A DNA stretch of 64,000 nucleotides, taken from assembly GCA_033977485.1 (NCBI GenBank), contig CM066991.1, positions 27,835,850 through 27,899,849 on the forward strand, read 5' to 3'. The position numbers and the translations under genes are program-made. Numbering within the stretch: position 1 is the stretch's first letter; each line of letters opens with the position of its first letter. The notes under the pieces were generated by a model. The model was given only the letters and a program-made list of their open reading frames with translations. It searched no databases and had not been told where the DNA came from. Below are positions 1 to 10,785 of this stretch, piece by piece. The stretch comes from Hydrangea macrophylla. Its lineage: Eukaryota; Streptophyta; Magnoliopsida; Cornales; Hydrangeaceae.

Positions 1-445
1 AAGCTCAGTCCAAATCAACCAGAAATTCCTATTTCACCTAGAAACTCAAATGACTTCTAGAAATTTCTCTGAATCTTCCGAATCCCTATTTCTCCCAGAA
101 ACTCTGTCCAAATTTCCCAAAGTATCCCGGAAATCCCTGTTATCCCTTGGTGATCATACTGGAAAGTAAGGTTAGCACACTCTGTATGGCTAGGACCTTA
201 TTTGTTTAACTGCTATCTATTGGAAATAGGAGCATCATATAGATTAGGGCTTGCATCCGCATGCTTGTCTCATGTGCATGCACCATTCTCATCAGTCTGC
301 GCACACTATCTTAGTCAGTCTGTACATAAGCCAGTCCATCTTCCTTAACATCACTGTCATTGTCTATCTAAAGTCATCACTATCAAAATCTGATACACCT
401 CTCCTCTTGAACCTATAGGTCATTATAGATTCTCAAAGTCAGCCT

Positions 446-1759
446 TTGAGATCCCCATCCTGGGCCAGAAGTTCGAGCAGTCATTTGGTTAGAATCAGTC
501 TGCCGAGAAAATTCAACATGAATCAAGAAACTTTGGAAGCCAAGGTCACTGAACAGTCAGATTGGCTAACTCAAGTTCTGAAATTTATGGAAGAGTTCCG
601 GCAACAGCAGCCACAGTACCCACCTGGGTTCATGCCACCACCACCACCTGGATTTGGACCGCCTCCCAAAAATAATGGAGAAGAAGAATGGTTTCAAGGG
701 GTCTCGCCGCCTGCATATGAGAAAAAGCTCCAAGAAAAAATGGACAAGGTCGACAAGCTTGAGAACATACTAAGGAAGAGTAAGGGGGTCGACGATTACA
801 TGTTAGATCTGGAAGGATTGTTTGAGCCCAACAAGGTAAGGCTACCCGAGAACTTCAAGATGCCTGAAATTGACCGTTTTGACGGAACTGGAAATCCAAA
901 GAGCCACGTGAAGTTTTGTATGAGCATTTTCCAGTCAATGGGCTGCACCCATGAGCACATAGCTATGCTGTTCCCTCAAACCCTCCAGAAAGCCGCACTA
1001 TCCTGGTTCCTAACCCTTGAAACTTCCAAGACCCGAGTTTGGGAAGATGTTGCTAGAACTTTCATTGATCACTACTCCTACAACCAAGAGCTTGATGTCA
1101 CCATCCGAGATCTAGAAACTACCAGGCAGAATTTCAATGAGTCCTTCGCTGCATTCTTGAGCAGATGGAGGAATAAAGTAGCCCAAATGATCCACAGGCC
1201 TATTGAGAAAGAGCAAGTACGTATGCTGGTCAAGAACCTGCAACCAGTATACCATGAAAAACTATTCTACCAGTCCATCTCAACATTTGAAGAGTTGTTT
1301 GAGGTTGGGACTAGAATCGAGGATGCTATCAGTGAAGGCAAGATCAATGGAGCTGGGTCACTGAAAAAGGAGAAGAGACCCCATACCTTTGATGAAGATC
1401 AAGAGAGCCTAGATGTCAATGCCTTAAGCCCATCATCAAGCCAAAATGACTGCAGTAAGAGGCACAAGAAAGGAAACCAAAGAGTCTTCACGCCACTTGA
1501 CATGAGCTTATCCTCCGCTCTCAATCACCTTGTTAAAAAGGGCCACCTTGTACCTTTGGAGCCCAATAAGCCTCCTAATCACCCACCTCCTGGGTACAAT
1601 GAATCCAAATATTGTGATTACCACCAAGACCAAGGCCATGAGACCGATAACTGTAAGAGGCTCCGTCACTCAATTCAGGATCTCTTGGATGATGCGCCGC
1701 ACCCCAATCCAATCCACTACCTCGGTCTGGACCAACCCTTGACCTATCTGTTTGAATGA
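446..1759 (+). CDS. gag: Retrotransposon Gag polyprotein (Ty3/gypsy, Tat-like)
   Basis: The 437-codon ORF is intact. Residues about 140-300 form a retrotransposon Gag core, with landmarks such as DRFDGTGNPKSHV, ALSWFLTLE and FAAFLSRWRNK. Near residues 391-404 there is a zinc-knuckle variant, KYCDYHQDQGHETDNC, with spacing C-X2-H-X4-H-X4-C: His replaces the second Cys of the usual CCHC knuckle, as I recall for Tat-lineage Gag. A proline-rich stretch (residues about 55-75) precedes the core. The ATG at 446 gives the longest frame; the ATG at 518 (MNQETLEAK) is a credible alternative because the first 24 residues are Ser/Arg-rich and unlike Gag. The protein would form virus-like particles and package element RNA. 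No pol frame follows, so the element is non-autonomous. The intact frame suggests recent activity or selection on Gag. Confidence 0.9.
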   Translation: MRSPSWARSSSSHLVRISLPRKFNMNQETLEAKVTEQSDWLTQVLKFMEEFRQQQPQYPPGFMPPPPPGFGPPPKNNGEEEWFQGVSPPAYEKKLQEKMDKVDKLENILRKSKGVDDYMLDLEGLFEPNKVRLPENFKMPEIDRFDGTGNPKSHVKFCMSIFQSMGCTHEHIAMLFPQTLQKAALSWFLTLETSKTRVWEDVARTFIDHYSYNQELDVTIRDLETTRQNFNESFAAFLSRWRNKVAQMIHRPIEKEQVRMLVKNLQPVYHEKLFYQSISTFEELFEVGTRIEDAISEGKINGAGSLKKEKRPHTFDEDQESLDVNALSPSSSQNDCSKRHKKGNQRVFTPLDMSLSSALNHLVKKGHLVPLEPNKPPNHPPPGYNESKYCDYHQDQGHETDNCKRLRHSIQDLLDDAPHPNPIHYLGLDQPLTYLFE

Positions 1760-2860
1760 TCCCCTTCGCTGAGGACCATGAATGTTGAACCTGTGCAAGT
1801 GAAGTGGTGGTGTTTGGGACTTTTGCTGGCAAAGAAAATGAGGATGCTCTTTCAAAGAAATAAAAAAGGAATAAGTGAGTCACTGTGACATTCCATTTGA
1901 GACCGGGTCAAGTCCAGTTGAGTCTGTTGTGTGTTTTGTCTATTTCAAGTTTAGTCTTGTGGTCGAGTCTGTCTGTCATCAAGTGGTTAATGAGTCTGTA
2001 ATCCTTCTCTACTGATGGAATGAAGTCTCATTTTGCCTAATCTAATGTGCCTAGTCATAGATGCATGAATCACTAGACTGAAGTGTCACTTTTCAAATTA
2101 CCATGGATATTACTCTGGTAATAATTTTTCTACGACAAAACAAAAAGAATCCTGAAAGGTTAAAATCGATTTCACGCTGACACTGATGAAGAGCTGGAAT
2201 TGAATAGTCTTACTTTAAGAATTTAAAGATTCTCTTGCCTCGATCTTGAAAAGACATGCTTGAGACTGATTTGGGGCTTGCCCAACACCCCTTTCTACCA
2301 TTTCTACCATTTCAGAGCCTTGGGCCCAACCCAATTGATAGCCATGCGAACCTGTGCGGACTTGGTCCTTGATGGTAGCTAAACATTTCAATGAGTTTCA
2401 TCTCCACTTTCAAAAAAAAAAAAAAAAAGCTCGCTAGGTTGAAAACCCGAAAGGGCACCTAGGCAAAAGTTAGAGCTGAAAAGGTATTGATTTCCAAGAT
2501 CTGACCTTAGCCAGTCAAAATAATGGAGAAAATGAAAGAAATAAAACAAATGAGAGAATCGTATGTGCCTAGATCACATTTCCAAAGGCACGGAATGACC
2601 ACAAATAAATTCCGAGAGCTGACATGCACATTCTGGAATTCTGAGATTGCGATTGAAGGATCTTGCAAGAATCAACTACATGAAAAGCAAAAATTGACTG
2701 GCTAGGCAAAAGTGAAAAGGATCAATCCTCAAAACAAAAGAAAAAGAAAAAGAAAAAGAAAAGAAAGGGAGATTGAAACTGAATCCTTTTATTCAAAGCT
2801 ACCATAAGCAACCCAAGTTTGAACTTCTTTGACGATTGGTTTGAAAAACCCTCATACCCA
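1760..2860. other. Non-coding internal spacer of the gag-only element
   Basis: No coding signal is visible after the gag stop. The stretch holds an A-run at 2411-2428, followed by the first copy of a roughly 50-bp block (GCTCGCTAGGT...CCTAGGCAAAAGTTAGAG) that recurs near 3151 and 3241. A purine-rich run occupies about 2735-2770. The position where pol would start in an autonomous relative has no recognisable pol remnant. Confidence 0.6.
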
Positions 2861-2867
2861 ATTTTCT

Positions 2868-3135
2868 TCAAGCCTTGCCTTGAACTACGCTAGACCTGAT
2901 TCCCACTCGGGGATACGTAGGCAACCACATCGGTTCGGTCAACACCATCATAATCAAACCAATTTCCTTCAAGCCTTGCCTTGAACTACGCTCGACCTGA
3001 TTCCCACTCGGGGATACGTAGACAACCGCATCAGTTCGGTCACCCCACCTACCCAAAAATCAACCCGCTTCTTCCCAACCATGCCCGAACTACGTTGGAC
3101 CTGATCCCCACTTGGGGGCACGTAGGCAGACTTTC
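2868..3135 (+). repeat. Three direct repeats of a Tat-element 'GATACGTAGGC' block
   Basis: Three copies of about 75-95 bp start near 2868, 2965 and 3073. Each contains TTGAACTACG, CCTGATTCCCACT, GGGGATACGTAGGCA and, in the first two, ATCGGTTCGGTCA. A fourth, more diverged copy lies at about 5886-5935 just before the 3' LTR. I associate this block with internal and subterminal regions of plant Tat/Ogre-type elements, which supports the lineage call. Confidence 0.8.
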
Positions 3136-3329
3136 AAAAAAGAAAAAAAGAAGGATGGCTCGCTAGGTCAAAAATCCGAAAGGACGCCTAGGCAAAAATT
3201 AGAGTTAAATCCAAGGTGAGCAATAACAAAAGAGAGAAAAGAGCTTGCTAGGTCACCTCACTGGTGCCTAGGCAAAAGTTATGAGCATTTGAGAGATTAA
3301 AGTCACGGTCCATGCCTCAAGCCAGAAAA

Positions 3330-3552
3330 TCACCTTCCACACTAGGGGCAAACTTCGGCTACCCGCCTCGTTGGCCTGACTTTTACTATCTACCCTTCAC
3401 ACAAGGGGCAAACTTCAGTCACCTACCTCGTTTTCCCAAAACCTCCAATGAACCTTCCTCCAAACTAGGGGCAAACTTCGGTCATTTGCCTCGTTTGCCT
3501 ACCGATCCCACTTCATGTCCTTCAAACTAGGGGCAAATTTCGTTTGCCACCT
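3330..3552 (+). repeat. Array of four polypurine-tract-like units
   Basis: Four units of about 60-70 bp carry an A(C)TAGGGGCAAACTTCG core (near 3344, 3399, 3466 and 3527), each followed by an ACCTGCCTCGTTT-like segment. The core closely resembles the true polypurine tract AGAGGGGCAAAC at 6081-6092. The array is internal, about 2.6 kb from the LTR. Confidence 0.75.
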
Positions 3553-4054
3553 GATCCCTATACACTAATGGTAAGCCTTCAAGAACATTGTCTTGAACAG
3601 ATAGAAATGGAGCGTCTTTCATTCTATAAGCTAAGGCACTAATTCAAAGCACATCTTGAGAGAAGCAAAGAAATTGATTAGATCAGCAGGGAGGAATTTT
3701 CAAAAATAAGATTCACCATCAAAGTGATGCCACGTTAAGGAGAGAAGTAAACACAAAAGAGAAATGGTACATCATTTATGACAAAAGCACATTAAGTTTT
3801 GGCAAGTCGACCTTGTTTCATTTTGGTGTCAAATGTGTCGTCCTCGTGCGTCAATGTCTGTCAAGTTTTTGAGTCTGTTATAGTCTCAAATGTGTAAGTC
3901 AATAGTGACTAATAAAATTTTCAAATCAAGTTATAAAGAGTATGCCAATACAAGCAGGAGTACCAAACACCATTACTACACCGGTCAAGGCGTCAGCAGG
4001 AGAAGCGTCCAAACTTAGGGCAAATGCGAATTTCATCCCTTTCCAAACCATCAA

Positions 4055-4980
4055 AAGTTGACCTTCATCTTCTTGCAACATAAGTCCATGAGTGGCTGTT
4101 GATCTTTCTTCATGCAACATAAGTCCATGAGTGGCTGTTGATGATCTTCCTTTCTCCTTGCAACATAAGTCCATGAGTGGCTGTTGATCCTTTCTTCTTG
4201 CAACATAAGTCCATGAGTGGCTGTTGATCTTTCTTCATGCAACATAAGTCCATGAGTGGCTGTTGATGATCTTCCTTTGTTCATGCAACATAAGTCCATG
4301 AGTGACTGTTGATGATCTTCCTTTCTCCTTGCAACATAAGTCCATGAGTGGCTGTTGATCTTTCTTCATGCAACATAAGTCCATGAGTGACTGTTGATGA
4401 TCTTCCTTTGTTCATGCAACATAAGTCCATGAGTGGCTGTTGATGATCTTCCTTTCTCCTAGCAACATAAGTCCATGAGTGGCTGTTGATCTTTCATCTT
4501 CATGCAACATAAGTCCATGAGTGGCTGTTGATGATCTTCTTTTCTCCGAGCAACATAAGTCCATGAGTGGCTGTTGATCTTTCATCTTCCTTCATGCAAC
4601 ATAAGTCCATGAGTGGCTGTTGATGATCTTCCTTTCTCCTAGCAACATAAGTCCATGAGTGACTATTGACTGTCATCTTTCTTTATGCAACATAAGACCA
4701 TGAGTGGCTGTTGATCTTTCATCCTTCTTCGTGTAACATAAGTCCATGAGAGGCTGTTGATGATCTTCTTTTCTCCTAGCAACATAAGTCCATAAGTGGC
4801 TGTTGATCTTTCATCTTCCTTCATGCAACATAAGTCCATAAGTGGCTGTTGATGATCTTTCTTTCTCCTAGCAACATAAGTCCATGAGTGGCTGTTGATC
4901 TTTCATCTTTCTTCATACAACATAAGTCCATGAGTGGCTGTTGATGATCTTCTTTTCTCCTAGCAACATAAGTCCATCAG
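4055..4980. repeat. Tandem array of about 20 units (39-48 bp) in the gag-only element
   Basis: The core GCAACATAAGTCCATGAG followed by TGGCTGTTGAT recurs about 20 times. Short and long units tend to alternate because a GATCTTCCTTT insert is present or absent. Units are highly similar with scattered substitutions. Both strands show frames of 80-100 codons across the array, but these are repeat artefacts. The array occupies the position of pol in autonomous relatives. Confidence 0.9.
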
Positions 4981-4982
4981 CT

Positions 4983-5232
4983 CCCGAAGACCCTAACTGG
5001 CTCTTTTGGATTGAGCATTATGAGATCTGACCAACCACAAGAAATTCAGAGATGGATCCTGGTTCTAGGTCAAGGATTGAAGAGAGATTCTCAGAGAGTC
5101 CATCTGCTCCCGAAGGCCCTAACCGGCTCTTTTGGATTGAGCATTACAAAATCTGACCAACCACGAGAGATTCAAAGATGGATCCTGGTTCTAGGTCAAG
5201 AATTGAAGAGAGATTCTCAGAGAGTCCCCTAC
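4983..5232 (+). repeat. Two-copy 126-bp tandem duplication
   Basis: The segment starting CCCGAAGACCCTAAC near 4983 repeats at about 5109 with a 126-bp period. Both copies contain GGATCCTGGTTCTAGGTCAA and GAGAGATTCTCAGAGAGTC. Shorter imperfect CTTATCGTGAGCC blocks continue to about 5510. No coding function is evident. Confidence 0.75.
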
Positions 5233-6078
5233 CACCCCCAGCAGAAGATAACAAAAGTCCGAACCGATTCTCCGGACTTGTCATCATAAGGATCGGCCAA
5301 ATCATCACCCGCAGTCAAATCACTCCGATTCCCACGGCAAGCACTGTCTATTCCCAATTTAAGGATCCGTGTCTACTGATTATCATGAGCTTTCTCACCT
5401 GTCAGTCATTATGTGTTTCCTCACTTATCGTGAGCCTCTTCACTCCGGTTATCTCACCTGTCAATTATCGTGAGCTACCCCACTTATCATGAGCCTCCTC
5501 ACTTTGGTTATTATAAAACTGTCGGTTATCTTGAACTCCCTCGCCTATGGGTTATCCTTAGTTGTCATCCTCAGGGACCCCACATCTGACTACATTCGCT
5601 CACAAAGCACACTTTCCAAATTCCAGAAGTTTGCCCCTAAACCCAGAGACTTCTAAACCTTGATGTCCTTATCCGAGTCACCCACTGCATCATAGTCACA
5701 AACACTAGCACAACACCAGCTCACTCGGAGTGGCACACCCCACAGCACTTGCTCATACTAGGGTCACAACACTAGACATGATAGGACTCATGACACAATT
5801 CATATCACATCCATACATTGCATATCACTCTTATAGCATAACATCCGCCTGATTGTTGTGTATGTGCATGTACGAGCAGTTCCTTGCCCTGAACTACGTC
5901 CTGGTCTGATTCCCCTTCGGATACGTAGGCAGCTCACACAGAGCACGACCAGCACTAGCCTCAGCATCATTGCATCTTTTGCAACGCTTTTATCCTAATT
6001 CTATAGCCTCCAAAAAGTCCTGTCTCTTCAAAACTTTGGCACTCGCTTGCGACATGCGTTGTCTCGCAAGTTCCTGCC

Positions 6079-6092
6079 AAAGAGGGGCAAAC
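6079..6092 (+). promoter_or_regulatory. Polypurine tract of the gag-only element
   Basis: AAAGAGGGGCAAAC directly precedes the LTR terminus TGTAGACACC. Such a tract primes plus-strand DNA synthesis, and its position fixes the 3' LTR boundary at 6093 and the element's orientation as plus. Confidence 0.85.
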
Positions 6093-6371
6093 TGTAGACA
6101 CCCCATTTTTTCGGCTATCAGATTTAGGAGACCCATAGCTTGGTGGTTCACAATGATCGTAAAAGACTCAAAAGGACTCCTGGAAGTCAGCTCTATCTCT
6201 CAGAATGCTCAGATTGACCAAAATGCCCCTGAAAGCCCGAAGACTCCCAGATTTGGTCCCGAAGTTCTGAAAACATGCTATGTCGTAAGAAAAAATGATA
6301 AAATGAGTTTTTAAGTAAAATTGGATGAAATCGTCAGCTCCCAGAGACCCCCGGAAGTCCCGGAAGTTCCC

Positions 6372-6575
6372 CGTTGACTGGTTTGACCAAGGTTTGACCA
6401 GGTTTGACCAAGGTTTGACCAGGTTCGTCCGAATTCACCGAAATCATTAGAAAAGTATTAAAATGAGTTTTAAAAGAGAATCGAGCGAAAACGTCAGCTC
6501 CTGGGAGCTCCCAGAGGTTCCAAGAACTTCCTGGGAATCCCAGGTTTGACCAGTTTGACCAAGATTTGACTTTGG
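6372..6575 (+). promoter_or_regulatory. W-box (TTGACC) array in the LTR U3
   Basis: TTTGACC occurs four times with a 10-12 bp period at 6381-6420 and three more times at 6543-6572 (the last as TTTGACT). A further TTGACC lies near 6214. TTGAC(C/T) is the core recognised by plant WRKY factors. The array lies about 540-730 bp upstream of the TATA box, consistent with stress- or defence-responsive transcription. Binding is inferred. Confidence 0.65.
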
Positions 6576-6928
6576 AATCGGGGCACCGAAACAATTTTCA
6601 AATATTTTTCATGGATACTAGAGGTCAATATCTTTCCAACGGTATATCGCACATAATTCCTGGATTTAAAACGAATTTATTTTGAATTTCCGAAGGCGAA
6701 AAAGGCGATCAAATCAGCATTTATCGCGAATACCGCAAAACTTTTCAAAGTGACCTATCCCCGAACTATTTTGTATGTAAAGTAGACTCCATTACCTTTC
6801 CAACGGTATATCACAACCTCAATTTGGAGTTTGTATGCATTTTCTGTGAATTTCGGACAAAATAGGGCCTTTTCGCGAATACCGGAACCTCTGGGGGCCT
6901 AAACGTAATTTTCTGGGCTTCTGAGGAG

Positions 6929-7119
6929 CAGTGCCGCCGCGGCACTGGCCCAGTGCCGCCACGGCACTCAACCCTCGCAGAGTCCATTTTTGTAATTTTT
7001 TTGGGGGTCCAAATTGATTAATTGAAAGCCAAAACGACATAGTTTTATGTTCACAGTTGTTTGGGACCAATGGGAGTACTTCTAAAACCCCAAAACCACC
7101 CCAAATTGGCCTATTTAAA
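6929..7119 (+). promoter_or_regulatory. Paired GC-rich palindromes upstream of the LTR TATA box
   Basis: Two 17-bp palindromes (AGTGCCGCCGCGGCACT and its one-base variant with CCACGG) are separated by GGCCC, so their centres are about 22 bp apart. The TATA box CTATTTAAA follows at 7111-7119. This is one case of a layout repeated in other LTR families in the window. Confidence 0.75.
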
Positions 7120-9362
7120 CCCTCCATTGCTCTTCATTTTGGGGGGGCCAAGTGCAAAGCTTGAAAAGTTGTAGAGAAGAAGAGAGATAGAGATAGGTTT
7201 AGAAGAAAGAAAGGGAGCTTCTCCCATTGATTTTCCATAAAAAAGTGAGTTTTATTCTTGTTTTCTTCCATTATCCTTCTATATACTTCACATCCCAAAC
7301 ACCCCCAATCACCATTCTTGAGCATTCTTGAGTTAGGAAGCTACTTCCATGTCCAAATGTCAAAATCTATGAGTGAAACACCAAGCTACAAGTCCAAAAT
7401 CACATTGATTATCATCTATTGATTGCTATTTGCTTGCTTGTTTATATTATGTTCATCTCTTCTTACCTCATTTCTTTTTATTTTTCTTTATTTACTTACT
7501 TGTTCTTCATCATCTAAATGATGACATGAAGTTTGAGGTGAGTGAATCCTATTGGATAGTAGCTCTTGACCTCAAAAACATGTTTGATAGATGATGATCA
7601 TAACTTCAATACCTCCAAAGTATTCTTGAAGTGTATTGAAGTTATGTTCTAATAAAAATAAATCTCTCCAACAATCTTGGAAGTTCTTGATGGTTAGTTT
7701 GATGTTGGCATTTTAAGTGGCTATAATCCTTATTGAGTATTGAAAATATGCTTTCAAAACATCTACTTTAAAACCCCTCTCAATCCTTCTCATTTTGGTT
7801 TCAAGAAACAAAACCTTGTTTTCCCCAAAATCTTCAAAATAATGAGTCAAAACAGTGAGTGAGTTGAGTTCAAAGATTTCTCTAGGACTCAATACTCAAC
7901 ATATGGATGCAAGGCTACTTGGAAAGTCTTCCTAACTCATTAGAGAACACCCATGATTTTTGGTTTGACTTGGAAGTACTTGGAAATGGTCCATTTGGAT
8001 CCCAACATTCCTTCCAAACATTCTGTTTTTTGCTGTCACAGCAGCTAGGTCAACTTACGACCTCTTTTCTAGAAACCTTTTCCAAAAGGGATGGTCCTAA
8101 CTTATTTTTCCCTTAAAATTCAATGTCTTAGGAAACTTTCTGTATAAAAATGGGCCTCTAGATCATTCGTTTTCATTTTCTAAGATTTTTCAACATTTCA
8201 GTCGACAGTACGAACTCTGTTTCTGAGTGACCTCTGTTGTTTATATGATTTCTCTCAATCTGTGATAGTTATTAAAGATTGGCTTTTTGGGTTGTGTTCT
8301 AGACACAGTAAGGAACATCTCCATAAAAATTCATGCATTGAAAACATTCCTAAACCCTCTTTTCAAATTCCAAAAGATCATGCTACTGTTTTGTCCACTA
8401 TTCACAGCAAGTACATTTCAACTTTCATTCTTTGATTTGATGCTCATATGCATTCCAAATTAGTTCATATCTTAGGAAGTAGTTCATACTACATTTGTAC
8501 ACATCCCATGTTAATTTCATTCATTCATTCATACACATTTTATACTTCTAAGTCATTCTAGAAATCCATGTACACGAAATACACTACAACCTTTGCACAT
8601 TTTAGATACATACATTGCATTCATGCAAGATTTGGGGTTTTTGTAACTCTTAATCCAAGGAGATTATAAGAAATGAACTTGATCACACATTCATGCTTCC
8701 CCTTTGATCTAATCATCCTTTCTCATCCGTCCCGGGGATCGAGAGATCTTCTTTTCTCAAAGAATAACATGCATCATACTAGCTTGTTAAGCATATTTTG
8801 ATTTCTTTGTTTATTTGTTTCAAGAACAATTCATGTCCCCCTTTAGATTAGGAAAACTTGATTAATTGATATATGATTAGATGATTTTTCCTAGGTTTTT
8901 TTGTGTGATCTTTCACTTCGCATTGCATGATATTTGACTTAGATCTTATGAATGATATTTTATCTTTGATCTTCCACTTCAATTTTCTTATGTGATGTAA
9001 TATACTATCATAGTATTAATTGTCGAACCATACATAGTATAAGATGATTATTTGGATGCTAATTGAGGCCCGTCGAAAGACGGGGCGAGTTGAGGGTGTT
9101 TTAGTCGCGACAAAGGCTCCTTCCTCTCTCGTACCAAAACCCCGAACCAAGTTCTTTGGTTATGAAGGGCCGGTGCCCTTATCCACTTGGGTGAGTCAAA
9201 GTTAGGTTTCTTGGTTCCTTAAAGACCAAGTGGCGACTCTGTATCTGTTTTCAATAGACCATCTTCTCTTTCCTTGATTCAAAAATCAAACGAATTTCAA
9301 AACATAACGAAGCGGTGGAAGCCCGGTGTCCACAGTAACCTAAGTATTAACTCATCTCTTTC

Positions 9363-9380
9363 CCTGGCAACGGTGCCAAA
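9363..9380 (-). promoter_or_regulatory. Primer-binding site of minus-strand element A (tRNA-Asp type)
   Basis: The plus strand reads CCCTGGCAACGGTGCCA, which is nearly the 3' end of plant tRNA-Asp (as I recall it, ending GGCAACGGCGCCA). On the minus strand it is therefore a primer-binding site TGGCACCGTTGCCAGGG, separated by a few bases from the LTR that begins at 9385. This gives element A its minus orientation. Its internal region would continue leftward but is interrupted at 9334 by the gag-only element. Confidence 0.75.
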
Positions 9381-10047
9381 AATATGACACGACTATTTTT
9401 CTGTGTGCGCTTGTGTGCTACACCCAAGTGTAGGTAATCGTGTAAGTAGTAAACTGGATTAAGTCCAGGTCGATCCCACAAGGAAGGTTTAGAATTAAGT
9501 TACCTAGATTAGACTCTAAACGAAAGGAAAATTCAATATTTTAAAAGAAGTGTAGAACACAAAGTTCTACGATTAACAACTACTAAAATTAAAAGCAACT
9601 AAGTCAAATTAACTAACAATTAACTATTTAACTAAAGCGAAATCTTAAAAACGGTTTTACTTAATAAAAGGAAGTGTTGGGATCACGTGAATCCACTGTG
9701 ACCTAGCCATCTACCATGCAATTGCAGTTTAAGCTCAATGGAGTACATCTTCTACAATATTCCGTACTTCTCTAAGGATCTAGAATCAATAGCCCTTTCA
9801 TGACCGGGACTATATCATCTCAATTAAGTTTGAAATACATGAAAGCGGTTTAATTCAATAGTTAAGACTCGCACCTACAATGGTGTTAGCATTGAGAGTG
9901 GTTTGCAAAATGTATTGAAAGAAAATGCCTTAAGGCCTTAAGTTCAAAGACTGCTTTGACAAACTGAGCATTTGGGGACAGTTTGATAACAACTCCTTAA
10001 AACAGAAAGTCTTAGAATAGTGTATTGGATGTTCTCAAGAATCTGAG

Positions 10048-10172
10048 AGTTCGATCGATCGATGCGCTTTCGATCGATCGACAATCGCCATCTCTCAATC
10101 GATCGAAATGTCTTCGATCGATCGACTATATCTCTGCACCGATCGATCGAAATAACTCCGATCGATCGAACA
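10048..10172. repeat. Cluster of six phased GATCGATCGA palindromes
   Basis: Six sites of the word CGATCGATCGA, or one-base variants, form three pairs with intra-pair gaps of 7-8 bp. Gaps between pairs are about 14-16 bp. The related LTR at 20974 repeats this layout at 21604-21723, although the spacer bases differ. In minus orientation the cluster lies downstream of the TATA box. Confidence 0.8.
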
Positions 10173-10669
10173 CAGGTATTATTCTGGTGCATGGCAGAGG
10201 CCTGAAATTACAGTTTCATCGTGATTTCCCAACCTCGAACTACTTAGACATGGTCTGGAGTGTCCCAGATTCGTTCTTAACATAAAAATTCATTAAGGTG
10301 TCGTTTGGTTGTGAGCTTTTCATTAAAACTATGAAAAATTGAGATTTTAACGTATCTAGCATAAACAAACAGTAAGATTAAACACTCACTACCATTAACT
10401 AAATGCAGTATGTAAATAAAATGATAACTAAGTAACCTTGAATGAAGAACTCCTATTTATACAGAAGAAAACCCAAGCTATCAATGTAAAACCTTGAGTT
10501 ATAACCTACAAAACAAGAAGAAACTCTACTCTCTCTATGAAAACTGATAAAAAACAAGTGGGCGTCCCTTTTGGACACTTGCAAAATGAGTTTAAATAGT
10601 AAAAACCTAATACTAGGGTTAAAAATCCCGTCTTTTGCTGCGTGTGCGTATTCTGCTAAAAGGCATTGC

Positions 10670-10785
10670 CGATCGATCGAAAAAATCCTCGATCGATTGA
10701 ACTTCTGGGTTATTCAATCGCTTGAGACAGGTTAGATCGATCGAAACCTCGATCGCTTGAGAGGGTCTCGATCGATCGATCTTCA
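10670..10785. repeat. Second GATCGATCGA palindrome cluster of LTR A
   Basis: About six sites, some degenerate (for example ATCGCTTGA), are spaced mostly 8-10 bp apart. In minus orientation the cluster lies just upstream of the candidate TATA box near 10590. Together with the cluster at 10048-10172 it brackets the promoter. Confidence 0.75.

Larger units (their letters stand above)
1..9334 (+). mobile_element. Gag-only LTR retrotransposon (TR-GAG type, Tat-like), 5' LTR outside the window
   Basis: Positions 1-6092 are the internal region and 6093-9334 the 3' LTR. The only coding unit is a gag ORF; no protease, reverse transcriptase, RNase H or integrase motif is visible in any frame between 1760 and 6092. 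The internal region is instead filled with tandem arrays. A purine-rich tract (AAAGAGGGGCAAAC) ends at the LTR start TGTAGACACC, a junction type I associate with Tat/Ogre-lineage gypsy elements. The LTR ends in GTGTCCACA at 9334, and GTAAC (9335-9339) would be the right target-site copy. The element lies about 30 bp inside the internal region of minus-strand element A, so it is younger than A. It probably depends on a full Tat-type partner for pol functions. Confidence 0.85.
6093..9334 (+). mobile_element. 3' LTR (3242 bp) of the gag-only element
   Basis: The LTR runs from TGTAGACACC to GTGTCCACA, with TG...CA ends, a polypurine tract before it and a probable target copy GTAAC after it. The length is unusually great. 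The U3 contains two groups of TTTGACC boxes (6381-6420 and 6543-6572), a pair of GC-rich palindromes (about 6929-6968) and a TATA box (CTATTTAAA, 7111-7119). The remainder (7130-9334) is AT-rich and lacks convincing coding frames. Confidence 0.88.

Noticed and set aside
4051..4299. Minus-strand ORF with repeated HGLMLHEE/MDLCC units
   Set aside because: It is the translation of the tandem array in the gag-only element, not a repeat protein.
9944..10285. Overlapping ORFs on both strands with repeated S-I-D-R residues
   Set aside because: They come from palindromic GATCGATCGA words, which read similarly on both strands.
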